Shown: piece by piece, positions 1 to 8,902 of the stretch
How the letters are laid out: each line of letters starts with the position of its first letter
How positions within the stretch are numbered: position 1 is the first letter of the stretch
Origin: Thioclava indica
GTDB taxonomy: Bacteria; Pseudomonadota; Alphaproteobacteria; Rhodobacterales; Rhodobacteraceae
Direction: 5' to 3'
Length of the DNA stretch: 64,000 nucleotides
Assembly (NCBI RefSeq): GCF_000714545.1
Contig: NZ_AUNB01000013.1
Span: 1 to 64,000 of the forward strand
Position numbers and translations under genes: made by a program
Notes under the pieces: model-generated
What the model saw: the letters and a program-made list of their open reading frames with translations, nothing else
Databases searched by the model: none
Told to the model about the DNA's origin: nothing

Positions 1-198
1 ATCCGGTGTGAACGGCGCACCGTTTACCCTTTTTTAGTGGACAACGATCAAGCGATCCGCCTGATGCTGCGGGAACTCAATCGATCTTCGAATGGCAGCT
101 TGGAGCCCAAAACACCGACTTTCTGCGGTGCATCTAAAGTACACTCTTGGGAAACACAAAACAGCGCGCAGGAAACTCGGCTCAAATGTGAACCTTAA
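1..198 (+). CDS. Possible 3' end of an unidentified gene
   Basis: Frame 1 is open from the first base to a TAA at 196-198 (65 codons), so this could be the tail of a gene beginning left of the window. The translation shows no family I recognise. Base composition is richer in A+T than the rest of the window, like the neighbouring HNH gene. An open frame of this length can occur by chance, so this is a weak call. It converges on the next gene with a gap of about 10 bases. Confidence 0.2.
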   Translation: MRCERRTVYPFLVDNDQAIRLMLRELNRSSNGSLEPKTPTFCGASKVHSWETQNSAQETRLKCEP

Positions 199-207
199 GT
201 GATAGAG

Positions 208-861
208 TTAAACGGGAAGCAGGAGATATTCTGCAAATTCTTCAGTAAACTCAAATCGGTCGACATTGTTGTACGTCGTGTCATTAATCGCGTCATAATT
301 TTGCATCACTTTCAGCATCGGCTTCAAGTTGTCGTGGTCTACAAAATAATATTGGAAAATAGGGTTCTCTGGGTCGCCATTGTAGGACCAATTCTTGGAA
401 CCAATGATGAATTCACGAGTGAATGGCGCGCTTGCTATATCGCCCCGCATTTCCGCCACAAGGCTTGGCATCTTGTCTTCAAGCTTCTGAAAGCTCCGAG
501 ACACTACAATTGCAAACCCGCGAATGCCTAGATACGCACGCATCTCAGCTAGGGTTTTCCACTCTCTAAGTTGATCAATGGAATGACTGGTGACATCCAC
601 ATCTATCAGCCTGCTACAGGTCTGGCAGAGCCAAATACCATTTTCGGCAGCGGCTCGTTCCTCAGCAGTCAAAGTAGAATCATACCTCGGCCCACCCTCA
701 GCAGCGGCAGTAATGTGCGCGGCAACACCAATACTGGCGCTCTCGTCGGCGCCGTCCGGTCCAATAGTCGGGCACAAACAGGTCTGGTTTGAACAGCGGT
801 AACCTGCACGTTGCGCAATTGTTCTTATTACGGGAGCACTAAAATCGTCACGTTTTGCCAT
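208..861 (-). CDS. HNH-endonuclease-like protein with unknown C-terminal domain
   Basis: 217 aa. The first ~110 residues look like the HNH variant found as a nuclease module in several bacterial conflict and restriction proteins: a Cys pair region (GYRCSNQTC), then GVAAHITAAA with the candidate general-base His, then NGIWLCQTCSRLID with the Asn and a second Cys pair. In classical HNH proteins a His follows the last Cys; here a Ser is in that place, so the metal site is either shifted or partly lost. Residues ~115-217 match nothing I know. The gene is visibly A+T richer than its neighbours and stands alone beside purU, which suggests acquisition. No partner gene of a defence system is visible; one could lie left of the window. 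The HNH assignment is a motif reading; function as a nuclease is inference. Confidence 0.7.
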   Translation of the reverse strand: MAKRDDFSAPVIRTIAQRAGYRCSNQTCLCPTIGPDGADESASIGVAAHITAAAEGGPRYDSTLTAEERAAAENGIWLCQTCSRLIDVDVTSHSIDQLREWKTLAEMRAYLGIRGFAIVVSRSFQKLEDKMPSLVAEMRGDIASAPFTREFIIGSKNWSYNGDPENPIFQYYFVDHDNLKPMLKVMQNYDAINDTTYNNVDRFEFTEEFAEYLLLPV

Positions 862-976
862 GCCTAGAGAAATACGGCATCAGAAGCTCTTTGAAAAGCA
901 GTCGTTGTCCGCGTGGTGGGAAGGTCGGCTCCGTCCGCAAACCCACCCCCGCAACCTCGCGCAACGCCAACCCCCT

Positions 977-1864
977 TCACCCCATCCGCTCAGACGCATA
1001 GGACCCCGGTGACGCGGGAAACACCACTGTCTTGTTATCGTTGATGAAAACACGGTGGTGGATATGGGCATGGATGGCGCGGGATAGCACTTGTGCCTCG
1101 ACGTCGCGGCCAAGGCTGACGTAATCCTCGGGGCTTTGCGCGTGGGTGATGCGCACGGTGTCTTGCTCGATGATCGGGCCTTCATCGAGATCGGCGGTGA
1201 CGTAATGCGCCGTCGCCCCGATCAGTTTCACGCCACGCTCATAGGCCTGTTTATAGGGGTTCGCGCCCTTGAAAGAGGGTAGGAACGAGTGGTGGATGTT
1301 GATAATCCGCCCCGACATTTTCTGACACAGCGCATCCGACAGGATCTGCATGTAGCGCGCCAGCACCACCAGTTCGGCACCGGAGTCCTCAACCACCGAA
1401 AGCAGACGCGCCTCGGCCTCGGGTTTGTTTTCCTTGGTCACCTTGATGTGGTGAAAGGGGATGTCGTGATTGACCACAACCTTCTGATAGGTCAGATGAT
1501 TTGACACCACGCCAACAATCTCGATCGGCAGCGCACCGATCCGCCAGCGATACAGCAGATCATTCAGGCAATGGCCGAAATTCGACACCATCAGGATGAC
1601 CTTCATCTTGTCACCGGCATCGCGCACCGCCCAGTCCATCGCGAAACTTTCCGCCAGCGGCGTGAAGGCGGCACGGATGGCATCGGCCCCTGCACCCTTT
1701 TCCGAAACAAAACTGACGCGCATGAAAAACTGCCCCGTCTTGGGGTCGTCATATTGATGCGAGTCGGTGATATTGCAGCCCTGATCGGTCAGCACATTGG
1801 CAATCCCCGCAACGATTCCGCGGGTCGAGGGGCAGGCTACGGTCAGAACATAGGCGGCGGTCAT
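977..1864 (-). CDS. purU: Formyltetrahydrofolate deformylase
   Basis: 295 aa from the ATG at 1864; an upstream in-frame ATG at 1921 would add 19 residues that are not part of the family. PurU hydrolyses 10-formyl-THF to formate and THF, balancing the one-carbon pool in the cytoplasm. An N-terminal ACT domain (about residues 5-80) starts with the typical L-T-V-A-C-P. A formyltransferase-fold domain follows (about 87-280), with the catalytic triad of the GART family present as N189 and H191 (in INIHHSFLPSF) and D227 (in TADLDEGP). Length and residues are those of a working enzyme. It stands alone, with the acquired-looking HNH gene on its 3' side and a DUF1801 gene upstream. Confidence 0.95.
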   Translation of the reverse strand: MTAAYVLTVACPSTRGIVAGIANVLTDQGCNITDSHQYDDPKTGQFFMRVSFVSEKGAGADAIRAAFTPLAESFAMDWAVRDAGDKMKVILMVSNFGHCLNDLLYRWRIGALPIEIVGVVSNHLTYQKVVVNHDIPFHHIKVTKENKPEAEARLLSVVEDSGAELVVLARYMQILSDALCQKMSGRIINIHHSFLPSFKGANPYKQAYERGVKLIGATAHYVTADLDEGPIIEQDTVRITHAQSPEDYVSLGRDVEAQVLSRAIHAHIHHRVFINDNKTVVFPASPGSYASERMG

Positions 1865-1985
1865 GCTGGCATCCTTTCGAACTCTGCGCCAAGCCTTAGC
1901 GCGGCGGGATATCAGGCACAATCAGGGTTTCACGCGCGTTTGGCTGGGGGGAATGCGACAGCGCGGCGCTGAAAAGCGGCGCATG

Positions 1986-2417
1986 TCAGGACGCGCGCGA
2001 CTGGCGCAGGTGATAGCGCAGCGCATGTGCGATCAGGAACGAGAGCTTGTCTTCGGGCAGCGCCGCGCCAGGTTCGAAAAGAACCGCGCGATTGCCCTCA
2101 TAGGTGAAATCCTGCGGGAACCGGTCGCGAAATGTCGGGATGATCCGGCTTTGGCAATGCGCGTAAATCGCGAAACCGCCGGTTTTCGGCATGCCCAAGC
2201 GCAGCGTCGAGCCTGCTTTCGTCTCGGGCGTCAGATAGGCGGGCTGGCCCCATTTCAGCGTCTCCTCAATCCGCCCGATCTCGGGCAGGCGCGCGGCTAC
2301 GGCGAAGATCATCGCGCGCAGTTCCAGCAGCCCTGCGCGCAGTTCGACGGGAAACTCCGCAAAACGGCGCGCGACCTGCGGGTCGATGAAAGGTGGATCA
2401 GCGAGGGGGTCGGTCAT
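1986..2417 (-). CDS. DUF1801 domain protein
   Basis: 143 aa. The sequence has the YdhG/DUF1801 layout: an N-terminal helix with FAEFPVELRAGLLELRAMI, then EETLKWGQPAYLT, then GFAIYAHCQS and a C-terminal basic part. This family is small, cytoplasmic and of unknown biochemical role; some members have been linked to iron or metal handling, which the sequence does not help to judge. The start ATG at 2417 gives the normal family length. It lies 121 bases upstream of purU on the same strand. Confidence 0.85.
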   Translation of the reverse strand: MTDPLADPPFIDPQVARRFAEFPVELRAGLLELRAMIFAVAARLPEIGRIEETLKWGQPAYLTPETKAGSTLRLGMPKTGGFAIYAHCQSRIIPTFRDRFPQDFTYEGNRAVLFEPGAALPEDKLSFLIAHALRYHLRQSRAS

Positions 2418-2510
2418 GGCGCAAGCCTACGCGAAACCACGCCGTTTCCCTACCGGTTTTGACGCAGCCCGCCCCGCGCCCTAGGTTATAAAGGGCAATG
2501 GAGGTGCAAT

Positions 2511-2780
2511 ATGGCAGGCGGCTGGGCAAAAGACGGCGCGGTGAGCGAGCAGATCGAAGCCTCGATCAATGACGAATTGGCGCGTCTCAAGGCGCAGCGC
2601 GGCCCCGTGGGCGACAGCTTGGCCTATTGCGCGGAATGCGGCGAGGAAATCCCCGAGGCCCGCCGCGCCGCCATTCCCGGCGTCAAACTCTGCGTCGATT
2701 GCGCCAACGAACGCGATGCGAAAAACCGTGGACGGGGCGGGATCAATCGACGGGCCTCTAAAGACAGTCAGTTAAAATAG
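2511..2780 (+). CDS. DksA/TraR-family C4 zinc-finger protein
   Basis: 89 aa. An N-terminal helical part with acidic residues (EQIEASINDELARLKAQ) is followed by a C4 zinc finger, CAEC-x17-CVDC, as in the C-terminal module of DksA/TraR. The protein is much shorter than DksA (about 150 aa) and lacks its long coiled coil, so it belongs to the short TraR/YbiI-like group. Such proteins can bind RNA polymerase through the secondary channel, but this is not shown for the short group in general. A GGAGGTG ribosome site lies just before the ATG. The gene ends 2 bases from the convergent FG-GAP gene. Confidence 0.88.
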   Translation: MAGGWAKDGAVSEQIEASINDELARLKAQRGPVGDSLAYCAECGEEIPEARRAAIPGVKLCVDCANERDAKNRGRGGINRRASKDSQLK

Positions 2781-2782
2781 GG

Positions 2783-3540
2783 CTAGATTTTGCAAGCGAG
2801 TGCGGCGTCGAATGCAGCGGGCGATGTATCGGCCCCAAGCTCGCGACGCGTCACGCGCCCATCAGAGGCGAGCCGCAGCGCGAGCAGCTTGGACCAGTCG
2901 AAACTGGACACGATCATCTCGGGCTGTTGGCCGCAATCGCGCAAGCCGCCCAGCGCGTGATCGGCTCCGAAACGGTGATTGGTGATTTTCAACCCCCGCC
3001 CGATCTCGGTTAACTGGCCGGACGCATAGCGATAGATCACCAGCTTGCCCAACCGATGAGGCGCGTCAATCAATGCGATCTCGGATTGCCCGTCGCCATC
3101 CAGATCGCCCGCGCCAATGACGGACAGCCAGTGATTACGCTCGCCGACGAACGGGCCATCAGCGGCTAAAACTGGCTTGCCATTCTCGAGCGTTAGCACC
3201 AGCAGCCGCGATCCCTGCGTCAAGCTGGATTGCACCACGATGATTTCCGGCACGCCATCGCCATCCAGATCCATCACGCGCGGCGCGGTGTCTTCCCAGA
3301 CAAGCTCAGGGCCAAGCGTGAGATCATAGGTCAAGTTCGTCGCGCCGGTAAACAGACCCGTGCCATCCCCTGTCGAGCGGCGCACGGTGATGCGCAGGCT
3401 CTCGTATTCATGCCCCGATCCAAGCGCGCCGTGACCATAACGCGCGGTGGGATTGGCGAACTGCGCGGTGGCGGACATTTCCGCATGCGCAGGCAGAGCC
3501 GCGGCGATCAGCGCAGGCGCCAGGATCGCCGCAACACGCA

Positions 3541-3541
<1 letters not shown>
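2783..3541 (-). CDS. Secreted FG-GAP/VCBS repeat protein
   Basis: 252 aa from the ATG at 3541. A Sec signal peptide ending in ALPAHA is followed by a beta-propeller-like protein with two calcium-binding type loops, DLDGDGVPEI and DLDGDGQSEI, typical of FG-GAP/VCBS repeats in periplasmic or surface proteins. The start codon overlaps the stop codon of the upstream ferredoxin gene (ATGA), so the two are translationally coupled. The frame is also open upstream of 3541, inside the ferredoxin gene, but the signal peptide fixes the start. The biochemical role is unknown. Confidence 0.85.
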
Positions 3542-3924
<383 letters not shown>

Positions 3925-4038
3925 CTAAGGTGCTTTGCGCAATTTGACCAGAGGCGGATGGCCGCGCGCGCGGGAAGCGGCGCGTTCACGGGGGATTGCC
4001 GCGCGCGCGCAGTCTTGTAGTCTCGCGCGCAAGTTGAC

Positions 4039-4044
4039 GGAGGG
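4039..4044 (+). promoter_or_regulatory. Strong ribosome binding site that favours a GTG start
   Basis: GGAGGG lies 7 bases before a GTG at 4052. The nearest ATG (4076) has no comparable site in front of it. This supports the GTG as the start of the following lipoprotein gene. Confidence 0.6.
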
Positions 4045-4051
4045 CGCATCG

Positions 4052-4594
4052 GTGCATCACAGGCAAAATTACGGCATGAAAGCCGCCCTGTTATTGGCGG
4101 CGCTGGCGCTGGCGGGATGTCAGGAAACGTCTTCGGGCGCGCCCAAACGCCCGCCGCCCAAAAGCCTTGCATCGGAAATTTCCACCAAGGCCCCGGCCCC
4201 TGATGCCAAGGATTGCTACGCCCAGATCAACACCCCCGCGCAGGTCGAAACCGTGACCGATCAGGTGCAGATCATGCCCGAGCAGCGCGATCCGAAAACC
4301 GGCGAGATCACCCAGCCCGCAATCTATCGCGAGATGAGCGCCCAGCGCATGATCGAGGCCGGCAAGCCGCGCTATTTTCGCGCGATGTGCTCGTCTGATC
4401 TGACGCCGGGATTCGTGGCGATGGTGCAGCGGGCGCTGGCCGCGCGCGATCTGTATCACGGGCGCGCCGATGGCAAGCTGGATCCGGCGACGGGGCGCGC
4501 GATTGCTGCCTATCAAGCCCCGCGCGGTCTGGATAGCCCGACACTGAGTTTGCGCGCGGCGCAGGAATTGGGTCTCTATATCTACACGCCCTGA
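4052..4594 (+). CDS. Lipoprotein with peptidoglycan-binding-like C-terminal domain
   Basis: 180 aa from the GTG at 4052, or 172 aa from the ATG at 4076. The N terminus has a lipoprotein signal with lipobox LALAGC. A Pro/Ala-rich linker follows, and the last ~60 residues (VQRALAARDLYHGRADG, then DPATGRAIAAYQ) have the helix pattern of a PG_binding_1 domain, so the protein is likely anchored in a membrane and touches the cell wall. I see no catalytic domain. It stands alone upstream of the RACo-like gene. Confidence 0.8.
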   Translation: MHHRQNYGMKAALLLAALALAGCQETSSGAPKRPPPKSLASEISTKAPAPDAKDCYAQINTPAQVETVTDQVQIMPEQRDPKTGEITQPAIYREMSAQRMIEAGKPRYFRAMCSSDLTPGFVAMVQRALAARDLYHGRADGKLDPATGRAIAAYQAPRGLDSPTLSLRAAQELGLYIYTP

Positions 4595-4699
4595 CCGCCT
4601 CATGAAGATGATGACGATTTCTGGGGCCGCCGCGTCGGTTGCGGGCTTTGCTCGGGCGGGCGCACGCCTTAGAACAGGGCAAACGGGCAGGAGCGTGAC

Positions 4700-6721
4700 A
4701 TGACCGACGATGTGCAGGTGATCTTTACCCCCTCGGGCAAGCGGGGCCGCGTGGCGCGCGGCACGCCGGTTCTGGCGGCGGCGCGCAAGCTGGGCGTCGA
4801 TCTGGATTCGGTCTGCGGCGGGCGCGGGATTTGTTCGAAATGCCAATGCTCGCCCGGTTACGGGGATTTCCCCAAACACGGGCTGCATGTTGAGGCCGAC
4901 GCCCTGAGCCCGATCAATTCGGTCGAGGAACGCTATGATCGCGTGCGCGGGTTGAAACCGGGGCGGCGCTTGGGCTGTCAGGCGCAGATTATGGGCGATG
5001 TCGTGATCGACGTGCCCCCCGAAAGCCAGGTGCATAAACAGGTGGTGCGCAAGGCGGCATCCGAGCGCGTGATGGAGATGGACCCGGCCACGCGCGCCTG
5101 TTTCATCGAGGTCGCCGAGCCCGACATGCACGCCCCCGAGGGTGATTTTCAGCGCCTCGCCCATGCGCTCGAAAGCCAGTGGGGGATCGCGGATCTGCGC
5201 GCCGATCTGGCGATGCTAAGCAAGCTGCAACCGGTGCTGCGCAAGGGCGACTGGAAAGTCACCGTCGCCGTGCACGATCAAGGCGAGGGGCCGCAGCTTA
5301 CGGCGCTGTATCCCGGCTTGCGCGAAACCCCGCTTTACGGGATCGCGATTGATCTGGGCTCGACCACGATTGCGGGGCATCTGGTGGCGCTCGATGACGG
5401 TCGTGTGCTGGCCAGCGCGGGGCGGATGAACCCGCAGATTCGCTTTGGCGAAGATCTGATGAGCCGCGTGTCCTATGTGATGATGAACCCCGGCGGCGAT
5501 GTTGAAATGACGCAGGTGGTGCGCGATGCGATGGGCGATCTGGCGCGCGAGTTGGCGCAAGCGGCGAGCATTGACACGGGTGAAATCGTCGAGGCCACGG
5601 TGGTGTGCAATCCGGTGATGCACCATCTGCTGCTGGGAATTGATCCGGTGGAATTGGGTCAGGCCCCCTTTGCGCTGGCGACGTCTGACAGCATGGACCT
5701 GCCCGCGCGCGCGCTGGGCTTTGACGCAGCGCCCGGTGCGCGCGTCTATATTCTGCCGCTGATTGCGGGGCATGTCGGCGCAGATGCCGCCGCCGTGGCG
5801 CTATCCGAGGCCCCCGAAACCCGCGAGGATCTGTCGCTGATCGTCGATGTGGGCACCAATGCCGAGATATTGCTGGGCAATTCGAGCCGCGTGCTGGCCT
5901 GCTCCTCGCCCACCGGCCCCGCCTTTGAGGGCGCGCAGATTTCCAGCGGCCAGCGCGCTGCGCCGGGTGCGATTGAGCGCATCGAGATTGATCCCGCCAC
6001 GAAAGAGCCGCGTTTCAAGATTATCGGCAGCGATCTGTGGTCCACCGATCCTGACTTTGGCACGCCTCTGATCACCGGGATTTGCGGCTCGGGCATCATT
6101 GAGGCCGTGGCCGAAATGCGCATGGCGGGGATTGTCGATGCCTCGGGGCTGATCGGATCAGCCGCGCAGGTCGGCAGCGCGCGTAGCGTGCCCAACGGGC
6201 GCACCCATGAATATCTGATCCATGACGCCAGCCCCGACGGGCCGCGCATCACCGTGACCCAAGGCGATATCCGCGCCATCCAATTGGCGAAATCCGCGCT
6301 GTATGCCGGGGCGCGGTTGTTGATGGATGAGATGGGGGTGGATGTCGTGGACCGTGTCGTGCTGGCAGGGGCGTTTGGTGCCCATATCAGCCCGAAACAC
6401 GCGATGGTGCTGGGCATGATCCCCGATGCGCCGCTGGGCTCGGTCAGTTCGGCGGGTAATGCGGCGGGCACGGGGGCACGCATGGCGCTGTGTTCGGTCA
6501 AGGCGAGGCGCGCGATTGAGGCGCAGGTGAAACGCATCACCAAGGTCGAGACCGCGATCGAGCCGCGCTTTCAAGAGCATTTCGTCGCCGCCAACGCCCT
6601 GCCCCACGCCACTGCCCCCTTCCCCGAGCTGCGTAAGATCGCGCCTCTGCCCGATGTGAGCTTCAACACCGGCGGATCGGGCGACGACGGTGGCGGGCGG
6701 CGGCGCAGGCGGCGCGGCTGA
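4700..6721 (+). CDS. RACo/RamA-like ATP-dependent reductive activator of corrinoid proteins
   Basis: 673 aa. Residues ~1-100 form a plant-type [2Fe-2S] domain (C-x5-C-x2-C in VCGGRGICSKC, fourth Cys in LGCQAQ). The rest is a DUF4445/ASKHA ATPase region with the phosphate-1 type loop IAIDLGSTTIAG, a second loop in LIVDVGTNAEI, and the late VLAGAFGAHI motif. Proteins of this kind use ATP to reduce inactive Co(II) corrinoid in methyltransferases to Co(I), for example in demethylation of methylamines or betaines. None of the usual partners (corrinoid protein, MttB-like methyltransferase) is in this window. The C terminus is unusual, a Gly/Asp stretch followed by six Arg. The ATG at 4700 follows a GGCAGGAG site. 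Confidence 0.9.
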   Translation: MTDDVQVIFTPSGKRGRVARGTPVLAAARKLGVDLDSVCGGRGICSKCQCSPGYGDFPKHGLHVEADALSPINSVEERYDRVRGLKPGRRLGCQAQIMGDVVIDVPPESQVHKQVVRKAASERVMEMDPATRACFIEVAEPDMHAPEGDFQRLAHALESQWGIADLRADLAMLSKLQPVLRKGDWKVTVAVHDQGEGPQLTALYPGLRETPLYGIAIDLGSTTIAGHLVALDDGRVLASAGRMNPQIRFGEDLMSRVSYVMMNPGGDVEMTQVVRDAMGDLARELAQAASIDTGEIVEATVVCNPVMHHLLLGIDPVELGQAPFALATSDSMDLPARALGFDAAPGARVYILPLIAGHVGADAAAVALSEAPETREDLSLIVDVGTNAEILLGNSSRVLACSSPTGPAFEGAQISSGQRAAPGAIERIEIDPATKEPRFKIIGSDLWSTDPDFGTPLITGICGSGIIEAVAEMRMAGIVDASGLIGSAAQVGSARSVPNGRTHEYLIHDASPDGPRITVTQGDIRAIQLAKSALYAGARLLMDEMGVDVVDRVVLAGAFGAHISPKHAMVLGMIPDAPLGSVSSAGNAAGTGARMALCSVKARRAIEAQVKRITKVETAIEPRFQEHFVAANALPHATAPFPELRKIAPLPDVSFNTGGSGDDGGGRRRRRRG

Positions 6722-6738
6722 TCGCTTTTGCTGTGTTC

Positions 6739-6799
6739 GGGAGGGGGCGCTGCCCCCGCCCTGCGGGCCCCCCGGAGTATTTCTGGCTAGATGAAAGCT
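6739..6799 (+). repeat. Intergenic hairpin repeat, copy 1
   Basis: GGGGGCGCTGCCCCC forms a hairpin, then comes a C-rich run, GGAGTATTT and finally GGCTAGATGAAAGC. The 3' part is almost identical to copy 2 on the opposite strand near 12.8 kb, and the order of parts is shared with copies at 13.6 and 31.0 kb. The element lies between the RACo-like and fasciclin genes. Confidence 0.7.
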
Positions 6800-6823
6800 G
6801 AAAAACGGCGCGGATTTGCGTGC

Positions 6824-6837
6824 TCACGTTTTCGTGA
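6824..6837. promoter_or_regulatory. Small palindrome upstream of the fasciclin gene
   Basis: TCACGTTTTCGTGA is a perfect 5-bp inverted repeat with a 4-base centre, about 90 bases before the fasciclin ATG. TGATC occurs on its right side and again 14 bases later. It could be an operator; the binding protein is unknown. Confidence 0.3.
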
Positions 6838-6925
6838 TCATTTTAAAGTGATCGGTTTTGGCGACTGCTCTCGTAACCCTTGCATCACGGCGGGAATGAT
6901 CCTGCCCCACACCAGGGAGAGACCT

Positions 6926-7492
6926 ATGACCAACATGTTCCGCAAGTTTGCTGCTCCGATGATTGCTGCCTCGATTGCGCTGGCTGCACCGGCCTTTGCC
7001 GAAAATATGAACCCGATGGTTGGCGGTGCGAAAATGTACGCCAACAAGCCGATTGCCGCGAACGCCTCGGCCGCGCCGAACCTCACCACGCTTGTGGCTG
7101 CTGTCAAAGCCGCTGGTCTTGTTGACACGCTGTCCGGCCCGGGCCCGTTCACCGTTTTCGCGCCGACCAATGCCGCGTTTGACAAGCTTCCCGCGGGCAC
7201 CGTTGAGACGCTGGTGAAGCCCGAGAACAAGGAAACGCTGACCCACATTCTGACCTGCCACGTTGCAAGCGGTGTGATCTCGGCTGAGAACATCGTGAAA
7301 ACCATCGAGATGGGCAAAGGCAAAGCCACCATCGAGACGCTGGGCGGGTGTAACCTGACCGCGACGATGAAAGACGGCAAAGTCATGCTGACCGACCCCA
7401 AAGGCGGTGTCGCGACCGTTGAAGTGGCCGATGTCAAGCAATCCAACGGCATGGTCCATGTCATCGACACGGTGATGCTGCCCAAGATGTAA
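6926..7492 (+). CDS. Secreted fasciclin (beta-Ig-H3/FAS1) domain protein
   Basis: 188 aa from the ATG at 6926, preceded by AGGGAGA; an in-frame ATG at 6791 lies within repeat copy 1 and is not used in my model. A Sec signal peptide ends at APAFA. The mature part is a single FAS1 domain: LVDTLSGPGPFTVFAPTNAAF followed by the typical LTHILTCHVASG and the final NGMVHVIDTVMLP. FAS1 proteins of this group are periplasmic or extracellular; I recall a homologue in Rhodobacter being induced in the singlet-oxygen response, which I cannot verify here. Codon use is highly biased, suggesting strong expression. A good terminator follows. Confidence 0.93.
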   Translation: MTNMFRKFAAPMIAASIALAAPAFAENMNPMVGGAKMYANKPIAANASAAPNLTTLVAAVKAAGLVDTLSGPGPFTVFAPTNAAFDKLPAGTVETLVKPENKETLTHILTCHVASGVISAENIVKTIEMGKGKATIETLGGCNLTATMKDGKVMLTDPKGGVATVEVADVKQSNGMVHVIDTVMLPKM

Positions 7493-7519
7493 GCTGTTTC
7501 CCTTTCAGCTTGCGATACG

Positions 7520-7553
7520 CGCCCGGATGGCCTCTGTGCTGTCCGGGCGTTTT
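7520..7553 (+). terminator. Rho-independent terminator of the fasciclin gene
   Basis: CGCCCGGA and TCCGGGCG pair as an 8-bp stem with a 14-base loop, followed directly by TTTT. It begins 28 bases after the stop codon. Confidence 0.8.
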
Positions 7554-7611
7554 GCTGCGCGATCCCTCTTGACCGGGACGCGCGGCTGTCTTAGCTGTGC
7601 GGTCGCGCCAT

Positions 7612-7685
7612 GCGGGTATGATGTAATGGTAGCCTGTCAGCTTCCCAAGCTGAACGCGCGGGTTCGATTCCCGCTACCCGCTCCA
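7612..7685 (+). tRNA. tRNA-Gly (anticodon CCC)
   Basis: The 74-base cloverleaf has acceptor stem GCGGGTA/TACCCGC, anticodon stem TCAGC/GCTGA with loop TTCCCAA (anticodon CCC), T arm GCGGG-TTCGATT-CCCGC, and an encoded CCA end. The gene lies between the fasciclin terminator and the convergent sugar dehydrogenase gene. Confidence 0.96.
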
Positions 7686-7702
7686 GCGCAGATCCGCCCA
7701 GC

Positions 7703-8785
7703 TTATTTCGGGACCAGCCGATAAAGCGCGCCGTCATTGGCGTCCTGGATGATCCAGACCTGACCCTGCGGCCCGACGGCGACATCGCGCACCCGCATTC
7801 CCAGATCCCAGCGCGCCAGTTGATCCGACCCATCGCCCGCGACCAGCGCAAGCCCCTGCCCCGCCAGCCCGCCGATCAGCAGATCGCCTTGCCATTCAGG
7901 GAAATCACGCCCCTCGTAAATCGCCAGCCCCGCAGGCGCGATCACCGGCGACCACCAAAGTTTCGGTGCGGCCAGATCGGGACGCGTGTCGTGGTCGGGG
8001 ATTGGCAGGCCGGAATATTGCCGCCCGTTCGACACCAGCGGCCAGCCGTAGTTGCGCCCCGGCTTGATCTCGTTCAGCTCATCGCCGCCGCGCGGGCCCA
8101 TCTCATGCTCCCACAGGGTTCCATCGGGGCTGAAAGCAAGCCCATAGGCATTGCGATGCCCCTCGGACCACGTCTGCGCACGCACGCCTCCCGCGTCATA
8201 TTGCGGGTTGCCGGGGGCGGCTTTGCCCTCACGCGTCAGGCGCAGAATTTTGCCGCGCGGGTTGTCGGGGTCTTGGGCCGTATCGGGCAGCATCCGATCC
8301 CCGACGCTGAGATAGAGCATTCCGTCTGGGCCAAAGGCGATGATTCCGCCGGGCTGACCACGCCCGCCGGGCGTTTGCTGCCAAAGCGTCTTAATCCCCT
8401 CCAGCCGATCCGCGCGCAGCGTGCCGCGCGCCAGAACCAGCGCGTTTTGCGGTGAGACATAGGTGAAATAGACCGCCTGCGTTTGCGCAAAATCAGGCGC
8501 GATGGCGACATCGAGCATCCCGTTCTGGCCGCTATATTGCACCTTTGGCAGCCCTTTAAGTTCGCTCACGCGACCTTGGCCCACGCGCCACATCCGGCCC
8601 GGTTTGCCGCTCACCAGCAGATCGCCCCCCGGCAGCGGCGCAATCGCCCACGGGTTTGGCAGGCGCGCCACGGCTTGCAGCGCAAAGGGGGCTTCGCGAC
8701 TGGCGGGTTTTTCGCCCACATTCTGCGCAAGCAGCGGTTGGCCAAGCCCGAGAGCAAGGATCACGGCGGTCAAACGAGTTCGCAT
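7703..8785 (-). CDS. PQQ-dependent soluble sugar dehydrogenase (aldose sugar dehydrogenase, YliI/GDH-B type)
   Basis: 360 aa from the ATG at 8785, which has a perfect AGGAGGT site 6 bases upstream. A Sec signal peptide ends near PLLAQ. The mature protein is the six-bladed propeller of the GSDH family: ALQAVARLPNPWAIAPLPGGDLLVS at the start, then MLDVAIAPDF, LYLSVGDR, GKILRLTREG, EGHRNAYGLAFSPDGTLWEHEMGPRGGDELN and the closing blade. The family oxidises aldose sugars in the periplasm with PQQ and Ca2+. No PQQ synthesis genes are in this window. It ends 17 bases from the convergent tRNA-Gly. Confidence 0.93.
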   Translation of the reverse strand: MRTRLTAVILALGLGQPLLAQNVGEKPASREAPFALQAVARLPNPWAIAPLPGGDLLVSGKPGRMWRVGQGRVSELKGLPKVQYSGQNGMLDVAIAPDFAQTQAVYFTYVSPQNALVLARGTLRADRLEGIKTLWQQTPGGRGQPGGIIAFGPDGMLYLSVGDRMLPDTAQDPDNPRGKILRLTREGKAAPGNPQYDAGGVRAQTWSEGHRNAYGLAFSPDGTLWEHEMGPRGGDELNEIKPGRNYGWPLVSNGRQYSGLPIPDHDTRPDLAAPKLWWSPVIAPAGLAIYEGRDFPEWQGDLLIGGLAGQGLALVAGDGSDQLARWDLGMRVRDVAVGPQGQVWIIQDANDGALYRLVPK

Positions 8786-8867
8786 AAGGCACCTCCTAAG
8801 TTCAAAGATGGGGCTCGCGGCGCTGTGAACCACCCCAAAGCGCCAAATTTCGCCCTGCTCAAACGGG

Positions 8868-8896
8868 TTGCGAATCCGCGCGCCTGCCCCTATATC
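8868..8896 (+). promoter_or_regulatory. Sigma-70 promoter of ffs
   Basis: TTGCGA (8868-8873) and TATATC (8891-8896) are separated by 17 bases, and the SRP RNA starts 7-8 bases after the -10 box, as expected for a strong housekeeping promoter. Confidence 0.75.
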
Positions 8897-8902
8897 ACCG
8901 CT

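Noticed and set aside
862-1011. A 50-codon plus-strand frame beginning in the start of the HNH gene (MPREIRHQKLF)
   Set aside because: No ribosome site, and most of it is antisense to or just beyond purU; nothing supports translation.
4091-5164. Open frame of 357 codons opposite the lipoprotein and RACo-like genes
   Set aside because: It crosses two real genes on the other strand and has no motif or ribosome site.
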